DNA from: Armatimonadaceae bacterium
GTDB taxonomy: Bacteria; Armatimonadota; Armatimonadia; Armatimonadales; Armatimonadaceae
Direction: 5' to 3'
Assembly: GCA_030447685.1 (NCBI GenBank)
Contig: JAUJOK010000052.1
Location: 2,478 to 38,897 of the forward strand
Length of the DNA stretch: 36,420 nucleotides
Of the stretch, positions 25,473 through 32,720 are shown one piece after another. Position numbers and translations under genes: made by a program. Under the pieces are notes generated by a model, which worked only from the letters and a program-made list of their open reading frames with translations, made no database searches and had not been told where the DNA came from. Numbering within the stretch: position 1 is the first letter of the stretch; each line of letters begins with the position of its first letter.

Positions 25473-25504
25473 TGCCGTTGTGTGACAAGACGCACACAAC
25501 GGCA
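25473..25504. promoter_or_regulatory. CRP-type operator palindrome
   Basis: A 12-bp perfect inverted repeat (25473-25484 and 25493-25504) with an 8-base centre. Inside it is TGTGA-N6-GCACA (25481-25496), one base from the CRP half-site consensus. It lies in the 188-bp gap between the divergent CRP/FNR operon and the exported-protein gene, about 86 bases from the regulator start and 72 from the other, well placed to control both. Confidence 0.7.
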
Positions 25505-25575
25505 GATAAGAAAACATTCTTTCGGAAATAAGCAGGTTGGAAACTCCTGAGTTATCGAAAGGAAGAAGTGAAATT

Positions 25576-26223
25576 ATGCAAGCACGAACGTTGGTTGGCA
25601 GTGCCGGGGCGCTCCTGGCAGTGAGCGCCCTCGCCATCCCTGCGGTTGTGGGACAGACGCACAAAGGTTCAGCAACGCACGCTCCCAGCGCGGCGGCCTA
25701 TCGCGCAAATCGCTTTGTCGCCTCCTGGCCTAAGACGCCGCGCGAGGTGGCGATGAAGACGATGGAGAAGTACGGCCCGCCGCAGGAAGCCACGCCCACG
25801 CGGCTCATCTGGCATAACAACGGTCCCTGGAAGCGGACCATCCTCTACCGCGAGGAAGTGCCGCACCACTTTCCCATGAAGCACACGGACCTGCTGGAGC
25901 AGTTCATCGATTATCAGGTTCCGGTGGTCAAGTTCAGCGACCTCGCCAGGTACGACGGCAGCGTGATCGTCGAGCGCACCAAGGGCGAGATGTCGGCGCG
26001 CTGCGATAAGGAAGAGATGAACTTCCTGGCCATCAACCTGGCTCACGACGTGTCCACCGGCAAGAAGAGCGTCGAGGAGGCCCGGCAGTTCTATGCCAAA
26101 ACGGCAATGGCGTTCATGAAGGGCGAGAAGCACTCCTACACCCAGGGGTTGCAGTTCTCGGTGCCCAAAGGAAACACCGGGTACACCGACGAACCCGCGG
26201 ACATGATGGCGGCTGGCAAGTAG
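25576..26223 (+). CDS. Exported conserved protein of unknown function (paralogue A)
   Basis: 215 residues; AAAGGAAGAAG (25558-25568) precedes ATG 25576. Residues 1-25 form a signal peptide ending in Val-Val-Gly-Gln. The mature part contains MEKYGPPQEATPTRLIWHNN, GPWKRTILYREEVPHHFP, LLEQFIDYQVP and ARYDGSVIVERTKGE, all shared closely with the protein at 31910, which has no signal peptide. Conserved Trp, Arg, His, Tyr and Glu residues suggest a binding or enzymatic fold, but I know no function. It is the first gene after the divergent CRP-type operator and is closed by a terminator, so it may be transcribed alone. Confidence 0.75.
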   Translation: MQARTLVGSAGALLAVSALAIPAVVGQTHKGSATHAPSAAAYRANRFVASWPKTPREVAMKTMEKYGPPQEATPTRLIWHNNGPWKRTILYREEVPHHFPMKHTDLLEQFIDYQVPVVKFSDLARYDGSVIVERTKGEMSARCDKEEMNFLAINLAHDVSTGKKSVEEARQFYAKTAMAFMKGEKHSYTQGLQFSVPKGNTGYTDEPADMMAAGK

Positions 26224-26265
26224 TGATATTGTCCTCCGTCTAAAGGTTGAGACAGAGAACGGACT

Positions 26266-26293
26266 AAAGGCTGATTGGGTGTTCAGCCTTTTT
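26266..26293 (+). terminator. Rho-independent terminator
   Basis: Stem AAAGGCTGA (26266-26274), 8-base loop, TCAGCCTTT (26283-26291) and a T run. It lies 43 bases after the exported-protein gene. The rest of the 26224-26529 gap shows nothing else that I can support. Confidence 0.85.
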
Positions 26294-26529
26294 GTTTACC
26301 TGAAAGTCCATCGGGATGATGACGGGGCCGAATTCGCTGCCGGGTAAATCCACAAAGGATTCTGGCACCTTCGCGAATTGCCTTCATCATGGGCAGCGGC
26401 GGCGGGGTGAATCCAGGCAATTCACTTTAAAGCGGGCGGAAGCGGGTTTAGACACGGACGTTCATCAACTGAATCAGCAAGTGGTTAGACGCCTGTCCTG
26501 CTGCTGAGCAAGCGAGAAAGGGCGCCTTA

Positions 26530-27537
26530 ATGGGCAGCAAACCGGAAATCGTGGTCATCACGGGTGCATCGGCGGGGATTGGGCGGGCGACAGTGCGCCG
26601 CTTTGCGAAGGAAGGGGCGCACATCGGCCTGCTCGCGCGGGGCAAGGCAGGTCTGGAGGCAGCCAGACGCGAGGTGGAGGAGCTGGGCGGTAAAGCGCTC
26701 GTGCTGCCGACCGATGTGGCGGATGCCGATGCGGTCGAGTCCGCCGCCGAAAGCGTCGAGCGGGAGCTTGGCCCGATCGATGTCTGGGTCAATAATGCCA
26801 TGACTTCGGTCTTCTCGCCGGTCAAGGAGATGACGCCGGGTGAGTTCAAGCGCGTTACCGAGGTGACCTACCTGGGCTTCGTCTACGGCACGCTCGCCGC
26901 CCTCAAGCGCATGCTGCCCAGAGACAAAGGCTCTATCGTGCAGGTCGGCTCCGCGCTCGCTTACCGGGGTATCCCGCTGCAATCCGCCTACTGCGGGGCC
27001 AAGCACGCCATCCAGGGCTTCTGCGACAGCCTGCGCGCCGAGCTCCTCCATGACAAGAGCAACGTGAAGCTCACGATGGTGCAGCTTCCCGGCGTCAACA
27101 CGCCCCAGTTCGGCTGGGTGCGCAACCGGCTCCCGAACAAGGGCAAGCCCATCGGCGGCATCTACCGGCCCGAGGTGGCGGCAGAGGCGATCTTCTGGGC
27201 CGCGCACAACGACCGCCGTGAGCTTATCGTCGGGGTGCCCGCGCTCCAGGCGGTCATCGGCAACAAGTTCGCGCCGCAGCTTGGGGACTGGGCGCTGTCC
27301 AGGATCGGCTTCGACGGCCAGCAGCGGCAAGGCGAGCCGGAGGATCCCGACCGGCCCGACAACCTGCACGAGCCGGTGGATCAGGAGCGTGACTTCGGCG
27401 CGCATGGCGCGTTCGAGGAGCAGGCGCGCACTTTCAGCCCGCAACTCTGGGCAACCACCCACCGCGGCATCGTCGCCGGGGCACTCGCAATCGTGGCGGG
27501 CGGCCTCTATACGGCGCTGCGACATAAGAAAGAGTAG
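26530..27537 (+). CDS. Short-chain dehydrogenase/reductase with C-terminal membrane anchor
   Basis: 335 residues. The NAD(P)-binding TGASAGIG is at 11-18, the NNAM motif near 88-91, and the catalytic Ser141, Tyr154 and Lys158 (YCGAK) are in place. After the 250-residue SDR domain comes a polar linker (about 260-310) and a final hydrophobic helix (GIVAGALAIVAGGLYTAL) with a basic end, suggesting a tail anchor in the membrane. Such SDRs oxidise or reduce sugars, steroids or fatty substrates; this substrate is unknown. It is the first gene of the run SDR-VKOR-membrane-GH1-membrane-AhpD-ArsS. No strong ribosome site is seen. Confidence 0.85.
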   Translation: MGSKPEIVVITGASAGIGRATVRRFAKEGAHIGLLARGKAGLEAARREVEELGGKALVLPTDVADADAVESAAESVERELGPIDVWVNNAMTSVFSPVKEMTPGEFKRVTEVTYLGFVYGTLAALKRMLPRDKGSIVQVGSALAYRGIPLQSAYCGAKHAIQGFCDSLRAELLHDKSNVKLTMVQLPGVNTPQFGWVRNRLPNKGKPIGGIYRPEVAAEAIFWAAHNDRRELIVGVPALQAVIGNKFAPQLGDWALSRIGFDGQQRQGEPEDPDRPDNLHEPVDQERDFGAHGAFEEQARTFSPQLWATTHRGIVAGALAIVAGGLYTALRHKKE

Positions 27538-27545
27538 GATTCGAA

Positions 27546-28055
27546 ATGGCACATAATCCTCAACAACTGCGCGCCGAGCTGCAGCAAAACCACGACAATG
27601 ACCTGCGGCGGCGGCGGGCCATCGTTGGACTGTCGCTAATCGGCATGGCCGCACTCGGAACGGTCAGCCTGTTCCAGACGGGCATCCTCAAGCATCTTCC
27701 CGACCCGCCGCTTCCCGGCTTCGACTCCGACAAGGTAAACTCGTCGGATACGGCCTACGCACTGGGGGTGCCGGACGGAACCCTCTCGGTCGCGAGCCTG
27801 GCCGCAAACCTGCCGCTCGCCGCGTTCGGCGGCGCCAACCGGGCGACGAAGCAGCCACTGGTGCCGTTAGTGGCGGCAGGCAAAGCCGTCACGGAGGCGG
27901 CGGTCGCCGCCTGGTACTTCGCGCAGATGCCGCTCAAGGAAAAAGCGTGGTGCGTCTACTGCATCGTGGGCGCGCTCGCTAACGTCGGCATCGCGGCCCT
28001 TTGTCTGCCCGAGGCGAAGACGGCGCTGGCCACGATGCGGGGCGAAGCCCCCTGA
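27546..28055 (+). CDS. VKOR-like membrane protein with CxxC
   Basis: 169 residues, starting 8 bases after the SDR. Hydrophobic segments lie at about 24-45, 78-95, 105-128 and 135-155. WCVYC places Cys136 and Cys139 at the start of the last helix, as in vitamin K epoxide reductase family proteins, which reoxidise DsbA-type thiol oxidases using quinone. The usual second, periplasmic Cys pair is absent, and the loop instead has DSDKVNSSDTAYALG. It is either a reduced VKOR relative or a different CxxC membrane protein. The thiol theme matches the nearby redoxins. Confidence 0.6.
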   Translation: MAHNPQQLRAELQQNHDNDLRRRRAIVGLSLIGMAALGTVSLFQTGILKHLPDPPLPGFDSDKVNSSDTAYALGVPDGTLSVASLAANLPLAAFGGANRATKQPLVPLVAAGKAVTEAAVAAWYFAQMPLKEKAWCVYCIVGALANVGIAALCLPEAKTALATMRGEAP

Positions 28056-28079
28056 TTGGGCAGGGCAAAAGGAGGAGGC

Positions 28080-28655
28080 ATGAGCAAACCACAGGAAACG
28101 CCGCTCGCCGTTGTTGCATGCGGGCTTTTAGCGGGTATAGCGGGAGCCGTCGCCGTTTCGCTGATCGGGTCGGCCTACCAAAAGGCGACGAGCGCAATGG
28201 ACGATGGTGGCGATGGGGCCACGCAAAACGGAGCGGACCTGTCCGCGGGCCTCACGGCGGGCGAGGCGCTCGCGGACGGCCCGGCTATGCCGCCCAATAT
28301 GGACCGGGTAACGGCGACATTCGTGCAGAAGGTCGCCACCGGCATCTTTGGAATCAGCCTCGATAAGGACCAGCGCTACATGGTGGGCTTTGCATGGCAC
28401 CTGCTGTATGGCGGCTTTTGGGGCGTGATCTACAGCCTGCTCCGGAGCAGCCTGCGCCTGCCCTCGCTGCTGCTCGCGCCCGTGCACGGCCTTCTGGTCT
28501 GGGCGGTCGGTCCTGGCTGGCTCGTGCCCAGGATGAAGCTCATGCTGCCGCCGAGCGAGCAGGAGACGCGCACGCGTGCGATGGTGTGCGGGATCCACCC
28601 GCTCTACAGCACGCTTGTGGCCGGGGTTTACCACTGGCTCCGCGGTAAGGAGTAA
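28080..28655 (+). CDS. Membrane protein of unknown function
   Basis: 191 residues from ATG 28080, behind a very strong AAAAGGAGGAGG. An N-terminal helix (about 8-27), an acidic loop with a DDGGDG run, and three or four further helices (about 98-115, 118-145, 165-185). The helix bundle GFAWHLLYGGFWGVIYSLL has aromatic and Gly spacing like the DUF1440/YagU-type proteins, but I am not certain of the family. It ends 3 bases before the GTG of the GH1-like gene. Confidence 0.6.
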   Translation: MSKPQETPLAVVACGLLAGIAGAVAVSLIGSAYQKATSAMDDGGDGATQNGADLSAGLTAGEALADGPAMPPNMDRVTATFVQKVATGIFGISLDKDQRYMVGFAWHLLYGGFWGVIYSLLRSSLRLPSLLLAPVHGLLVWAVGPGWLVPRMKLMLPPSEQETRTRAMVCGIHPLYSTLVAGVYHWLRGKE

Positions 28656-28658
28656 AAC

Positions 28659-29912
28659 GTGGCACTCGATCTGGACGCGCTCACCCGGGGAGACTTCCTG
28701 TTCGCAACCGGTATCGAGTGCAGCTACCCGACCATCACCGGGCGCAATGGCCGGCGCCAGCGCAGGGATCAGCTTGCCACCTGCTTCCACTATCAGCGCT
28801 GGCGCGACGACCTGCAGCTCACCCATGAGCTGGGCATCAAATACCTGCGCTACGGCCCGCCCTATTACCGGATGCACCTCGGGCCGGGCCGCTACGACTG
28901 GAGTTTCTCCGACGAGGTCTTTGCCGAGATGCGCCGCCTGGGGATCGAGCCGATCATGGACCTGTGCCACTTCGGCGTGCCTGACTGGCTCGAAAACTTC
29001 CAGAACCCGGAGTTCCCGGAGCTGTTTGCCCAGTATGCCGGGGCGTTCGCCCGGCGCTATCCCTGGGTGCGCCTGTACACGCCGGTCAACGAGATCTTCA
29101 TCGCCGCCAAACTCAGCGCCCTGCACGGTCTGTGGAACGAACAGCTCCAAAGTGAGAAGGCGTTCGTGACCGCGCTGAAGCACCTGTGCCGGGCGAACCT
29201 GCTCGCCGTTGAGGCGATCCGGCGCGAGTGCAATGACGTCTTTTTTATTCAAAGCGAGAGCACGGAGTATTTCCACCAGGGTTGCCAGGAGCCGGAAATG
29301 GTGGCGAAGGCCGATTTCGAGAACCAGCGCCGGTTCCTGTCCTTCGACCTGCTCTACTCCCATCCGCCATGCCCTGAGATGCGCGACTATCTACGCCGCT
29401 GCGGCCTGCAGGATGGCGAGCTCGACTGGTTCATGAACCATGGGCTTGGGGAGCGGATCGTGATGGGCAACGACTTCTACCGCCGGAACGAGCAGATCGT
29501 GCTTCCCGGCGGGAAAATCGAGCCTGCGGGCGACGTATTCGGCTGGTATCTCATAACCAGGCAGTACTGGGAGCGCTACCAGCACCCCATCATGCACACC
29601 GAAACGAATAATATCGGTCAGGGAGAAGGCGAAGCCGCCCGCTGGCTATGGAAGCAGTTCCTGAACGTGCGGCTCATGCACGGGGAGGGAGTGCCGGTGA
29701 TCGGCTTCACCTGGTTCAGTTTAATTGACCAGGTGGACTGGGACGTGGCTCTCAAGGAGGAGCGCGGCATGGTCAACCCGGTTGGGCTGTTCGACCTGGA
29801 CCGCAGGCCCCGGCCCGTCGCCGCAGCGTACCGCCAAATCATCAGGGACTTTTCCGGGACGTTATCCAGCACGACCGGGCCGGACGGTGAGCAGGCGACT
29901 TCATTTGGATAG
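28659..29912 (+). CDS. Family 1 glycoside hydrolase-like protein
   Basis: 417 residues, GTG start with AAGGAG upstream. The (alpha/beta)8 barrel of GH1 is recognisable: LGIKYLRYGPPYYRMH, DLCHFGVPDWL, TPVNE with the acid/base Glu145 and HTETNN with the nucleophile Glu315. GH1 enzymes cleave beta-glucosides and beta-galactosides. It is a little shorter than usual (440-470) and the N-terminal FLFATGIECSYPTI replaces FLWGAATAAYQ-like motifs, so it forms a divergent subgroup. No signal peptide. Position before the AhpD-like gene and arsS makes a role in sugar conjugates imaginable, but this is inference. Confidence 0.8.
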   Translation: MALDLDALTRGDFLFATGIECSYPTITGRNGRRQRRDQLATCFHYQRWRDDLQLTHELGIKYLRYGPPYYRMHLGPGRYDWSFSDEVFAEMRRLGIEPIMDLCHFGVPDWLENFQNPEFPELFAQYAGAFARRYPWVRLYTPVNEIFIAAKLSALHGLWNEQLQSEKAFVTALKHLCRANLLAVEAIRRECNDVFFIQSESTEYFHQGCQEPEMVAKADFENQRRFLSFDLLYSHPPCPEMRDYLRRCGLQDGELDWFMNHGLGERIVMGNDFYRRNEQIVLPGGKIEPAGDVFGWYLITRQYWERYQHPIMHTETNNIGQGEGEAARWLWKQFLNVRLMHGEGVPVIGFTWFSLIDQVDWDVALKEERGMVNPVGLFDLDRRPRPVAAAYRQIIRDFSGTLSSTTGPDGEQATSFG

Positions 29913-30399
29913 ACGCAGGACACTGGATAGTCCGGTACGCGCCGGTACGCTTGCCGGTTTGATCGCGGGAGCCGCAATGGCCCTGGGCATGATGGGCTAC
30001 CAGTATGCGTGCGGGCGAAGCGTCTGGACGAACCCCAACCTTATCGCCGCGATGTGGCTGAGCGACGACGTGGCCGATGGGCAGCTGACGGGGGCGACTG
30101 CTGTCGGCTTCGCGACCCACATGGCGACCAGCGCGCTGATGGGCTGGATTGCTATCCCGTTCATCCGCGACCTACCACCCGTACGTACGGTGCTCGCGTC
30201 GGCCAGCTACGCGCTTGCCTCGTACCCACTCGTCTTCGCTCTGGTGCTGACGTGGGCAAACCCGCTTATGGTAGCGCGCTCGGAACTGGTGCCGATGACG
30301 ACTGCACATATCCTGTTTGGGGTGGTGCTCGGCCTGCTCTATCTGCGGTTCACGCGCGGCGCGTTTACGAAGCCGCCATGGATGAAAGGAACACCATAA
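29887..30399 (+). CDS. Membrane protein of unknown function
   Basis: 170 residues from GTG 29887, overlapping the GH1 stop by 26 bases; a TTG at 29905 is the alternative. Four hydrophobic helices (about 17-38, 62-85, 95-118, 128-150) with short loops and a basic tail. Helix 1, RAGTLAGLIAGAAMALGMMG, resembles the first helix of the protein at 28080, so the two may be distant relatives. No function assigned. The stop overlaps the next start (TAATG). Confidence 0.55.
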   Translation: MSRRLHLDRRRTLDSPVRAGTLAGLIAGAAMALGMMGYQYACGRSVWTNPNLIAAMWLSDDVADGQLTGATAVGFATHMATSALMGWIAIPFIRDLPPVRTVLASASYALASYPLVFALVLTWANPLMVARSELVPMTTAHILFGVVLGLLYLRFTRGAFTKPPWMKGTP

Positions 30400-30731
30400 T
30401 GGGCGACTACTACGATGATAACGATCTGTCCCGCTTCGCAGCAATGGGCAAAGAGCGTAAAGATTTGATGGACAAGTTCTTTTCCTGGTACACAGCGACA
30501 CTGGAAGAGGGTTCGCTCAGCAAACGGGAGAAGGCGCTGATCGGGCTGGCGGTCGCCCACGCCGTGCAGTGCCCCTACTGCATCGACTCGTTTGCCCAAA
30601 CCTGCCTGGAAACGGGCGCGAATACCGAGCAGATGACCGAGGCGATTCACGTCGCCTCTGGCGTGCGGGGCGGCGCAACACTCATCCACGGCCTGCAGGC
30701 GATCCGCTCGGTCGAGAAGGTGGGCATGTAG
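30399..30731 (+). CDS. AhpD-like protein associated with arsenosugar biosynthesis
   Basis: 110 residues from ATG 30399. A carboxymuconolactone decarboxylase/AhpD fold with EKALIGLAVAHAVQCPYC, where Cys58 and Cys61 are the redox pair, then TEAIHVASGVRGGATLIHGL. The start MGDYYDDNDLSRF matches the small peroxidase-like family that regularly accompanies arsS. AhpD proteins reduce disulfides or peroxides through their CxxC. It ends 2 bases before arsS, so the two are co-translated. Partner role in the ArsS pathway is known only by association. Confidence 0.85.
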   Translation: MGDYYDDNDLSRFAAMGKERKDLMDKFFSWYTATLEEGSLSKREKALIGLAVAHAVQCPYCIDSFAQTCLETGANTEQMTEAIHVASGVRGGATLIHGLQAIRSVEKVGM

Positions 30732-30733
30732 CC

Positions 30734-31747
30734 ATGCCCAACTCTGTAACCCCGCTCCCAATGGCGCCGCTGACATCCGAGTCCTCTGTTTCGCGCTTCG
30801 GGCAGAAGCTCGAAGAAGCGGGCCTGTTTCCACTGCGGGCGATGGAGATCAACACGCTCCAGGTGAACGTCGGAAAGCGCTGCAACCAGGCGTGCAAGCA
30901 CTGCCACGTTGACGCTGGGCCGAACCGGACCGAGGAGATGACGCGCGAAACAGCCGAACTGGTCATAGATGTGCTGCGACGCTATCCCTGGATCACAACG
31001 CTCGACATCACTGGAGGCGCGCCCGAACTCAATCTGAACTTCGAGTACCTGGTGAACGAGGCGCGGGCGCTCGGACGGCAGGTGATCGACCGCTGCAATC
31101 TGACGATTCTGTTCGTGCCCGGTAAGGAGCACCTGGCGGACTTCCTCGCGGGTCATGGTGTCGAAGTGGTCGCCTCACTGCCCTATTACCTGGCGCAGCG
31201 CACCGACGCGCAGCGGGGGCTGGGCGTTTTTGACCAGAGTATCGAGGGACTGCGGCTTTTGAACAGCAAGGGCTATGGCCGGGAAGAGTCAGGACTCGCG
31301 CTCAACCTGGTCTACAACCCAACGGGCGCGTTTCTGCCGCCCGCACAGGCGGCGATAGAAGCGGAATATAAGGAGGAGCTAAAGACCCGGTACGGCGTCG
31401 TTTTCAACCGCCTCTTTACGATCACGAACCTGCCAATAGCACGTTTCAAGCACTTTCTCCAGCGCTCCGGCAACTACGAGCGCTACATGGAAAGGCTTGC
31501 CGGTGCGTTTAACCCTGCCGCCGCGGCCAATGTGATGTGCCGCTCGCTCATCTCCGTAGGTTACGAGGGCACGCTCTACGACTGCGACTTTAACCAGATG
31601 CTGGAGATGCCCGTCGCCGGTGATTGCCCCCGTCACATCCGGGACTTCGATGCCTTTGTGCTCGAACGGCGGCGCATCGTGACAGGCGAGCACTGCCTCG
31701 GCTGCACAGCCGGCGCTGGCTCCTCCTGTGGGGGAGCGGTCGCATAG
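30734..31747 (+). CDS. arsS: Arsenosugar biosynthesis radical SAM protein ArsS, Cys form
   Basis: 337 residues. The radical SAM cluster CNQACKHC gives Cys50, Cys54 and Cys57; DITGGAPELN and the later C-terminal cysteines (MCRSLISVGYEGTLYDCDF and GEHCLGCTAGAGSSCGG) are the ArsS signature. ArsS is thought to make 5'-deoxyadenosyl-dimethylarsinous acid from dimethylarsenite and SAM, the first arsenosugar step. In some bacteria the last Cys of the GSS-x-GG motif is selenocysteine; here it is TGT (Cys). No arsM methyltransferase is in the window. It follows the AhpD-like gene directly. Confidence 0.9.
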   Translation: MPNSVTPLPMAPLTSESSVSRFGQKLEEAGLFPLRAMEINTLQVNVGKRCNQACKHCHVDAGPNRTEEMTRETAELVIDVLRRYPWITTLDITGGAPELNLNFEYLVNEARALGRQVIDRCNLTILFVPGKEHLADFLAGHGVEVVASLPYYLAQRTDAQRGLGVFDQSIEGLRLLNSKGYGREESGLALNLVYNPTGAFLPPAQAAIEAEYKEELKTRYGVVFNRLFTITNLPIARFKHFLQRSGNYERYMERLAGAFNPAAAANVMCRSLISVGYEGTLYDCDFNQMLEMPVAGDCPRHIRDFDAFVLERRRIVTGEHCLGCTAGAGSSCGGAVA

Positions 31748-31909
31748 GGCACTTGATGAAAGCGTAAAACGGAACGGCAAAAAATGTTTTGCTGCCAAAC
31801 CCAGTGCGGCTTCGTCTTCCACCGAAGCGCCTCAGCAGTTTCCGCCTGCAATCCCTGCGGTATATAGGCTTGTTACAACTTGCCTCAATCTTAGAATTGG
31901 AGTAATGTC

Positions 31910-32608
31910 ATGACTGAAACCGGAGATATGGAACCCAAAGAGCGACTGAAGACGGTCGCTGTAGGAGCGATGAGCGCGGCCAAGACGCAGACCGTCGCTG
32001 AAGGCGGCGAGAAGCCGACACCCGCCCTGGTAGATACTCAAACGGTCGAGTCTATCATCAGTGACTGGCCCAAGATGGCCCAAAAAGCAGCCAATGAGAT
32101 CATCAATAAGTACGGTCTGCCCAATGAAGCGACTCCCAGCCGCCTTATCTGGTTTGAGACCGGCCCCTGGAAGCGCACCATCGTCTACCGTGATGAAGTG
32201 CCCCACAACTTCCCCCAGCCGCACTCCGACGTTCTGGAGCAGTTCATCGACTACCGCGTGCCTCCGGAGATGTTCAGCGAGCTGGCCCGGTTCGACGGCA
32301 GTGTGGTTGTGGAGCGCACCAAGGGCGAGGTGTCCGCCCGCTGTGACATGGAAGCGGCCAATATCCTGGCGATCAACCTGATGCACGAGATCGTGACCGG
32401 CAGGATGACCGCCGAGGAGGCGCGCGAGGTCTACTCGGAAACCTCCGCTGCCTATGTGGTGAACCGGCCCGCGCCGCTGGCCGAGGCATTCCAATTCCCG
32501 CTGCCGCAGGAAGACACGACCGACACGGACAAGACCATCATCCTGGGGGACATGGTGCGCCAGACCGCGGGCAAGATCAAGGACACCATCAAAGACGCCC
32601 TGACGTAG
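31910..32608 (+). CDS. Conserved cytoplasmic protein of unknown function (paralogue B)
   Basis: 232 residues, with GGAG shortly before ATG 31910. No signal peptide. The centre repeats the pattern of the exported protein at 25576: INKYGLPNEATPSRLIWFET, GPWKRTIVYRDEVPHNFP, LEQFIDYRVPPEMFSELARF and GSVVVERTKGEVSARCD, roughly 60 percent alike by eye over 130 residues. The gene pair brackets the SDR-ArsS run, one outside and one inside the cell. I do not recognise the family. The tail is acidic and charged (TDTDKT). Confidence 0.75.
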   Translation: MTETGDMEPKERLKTVAVGAMSAAKTQTVAEGGEKPTPALVDTQTVESIISDWPKMAQKAANEIINKYGLPNEATPSRLIWFETGPWKRTIVYRDEVPHNFPQPHSDVLEQFIDYRVPPEMFSELARFDGSVVVERTKGEVSARCDMEAANILAINLMHEIVTGRMTAEEAREVYSETSAAYVVNRPAPLAEAFQFPLPQEDTTDTDKTIILGDMVRQTAGKIKDTIKDALT

Positions 32609-32720
32609 GCAGCCGTTTTGGCAGTCTGACAAGGCCCATGGCATTCCCTGCGTCTTTTATTGCCTTTGGCCTTACGACACTGAGACGGCAGCAGCAACAC
32701 CAACAAAGGAAAACAACAGA

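Noticed and set aside
28128..29363. 411-residue minus-strand open frame across the membrane protein and GH1 genes
   Set aside because: Both plus-strand genes have proper starts, ribosome sites and conserved motifs; the minus frame has none.
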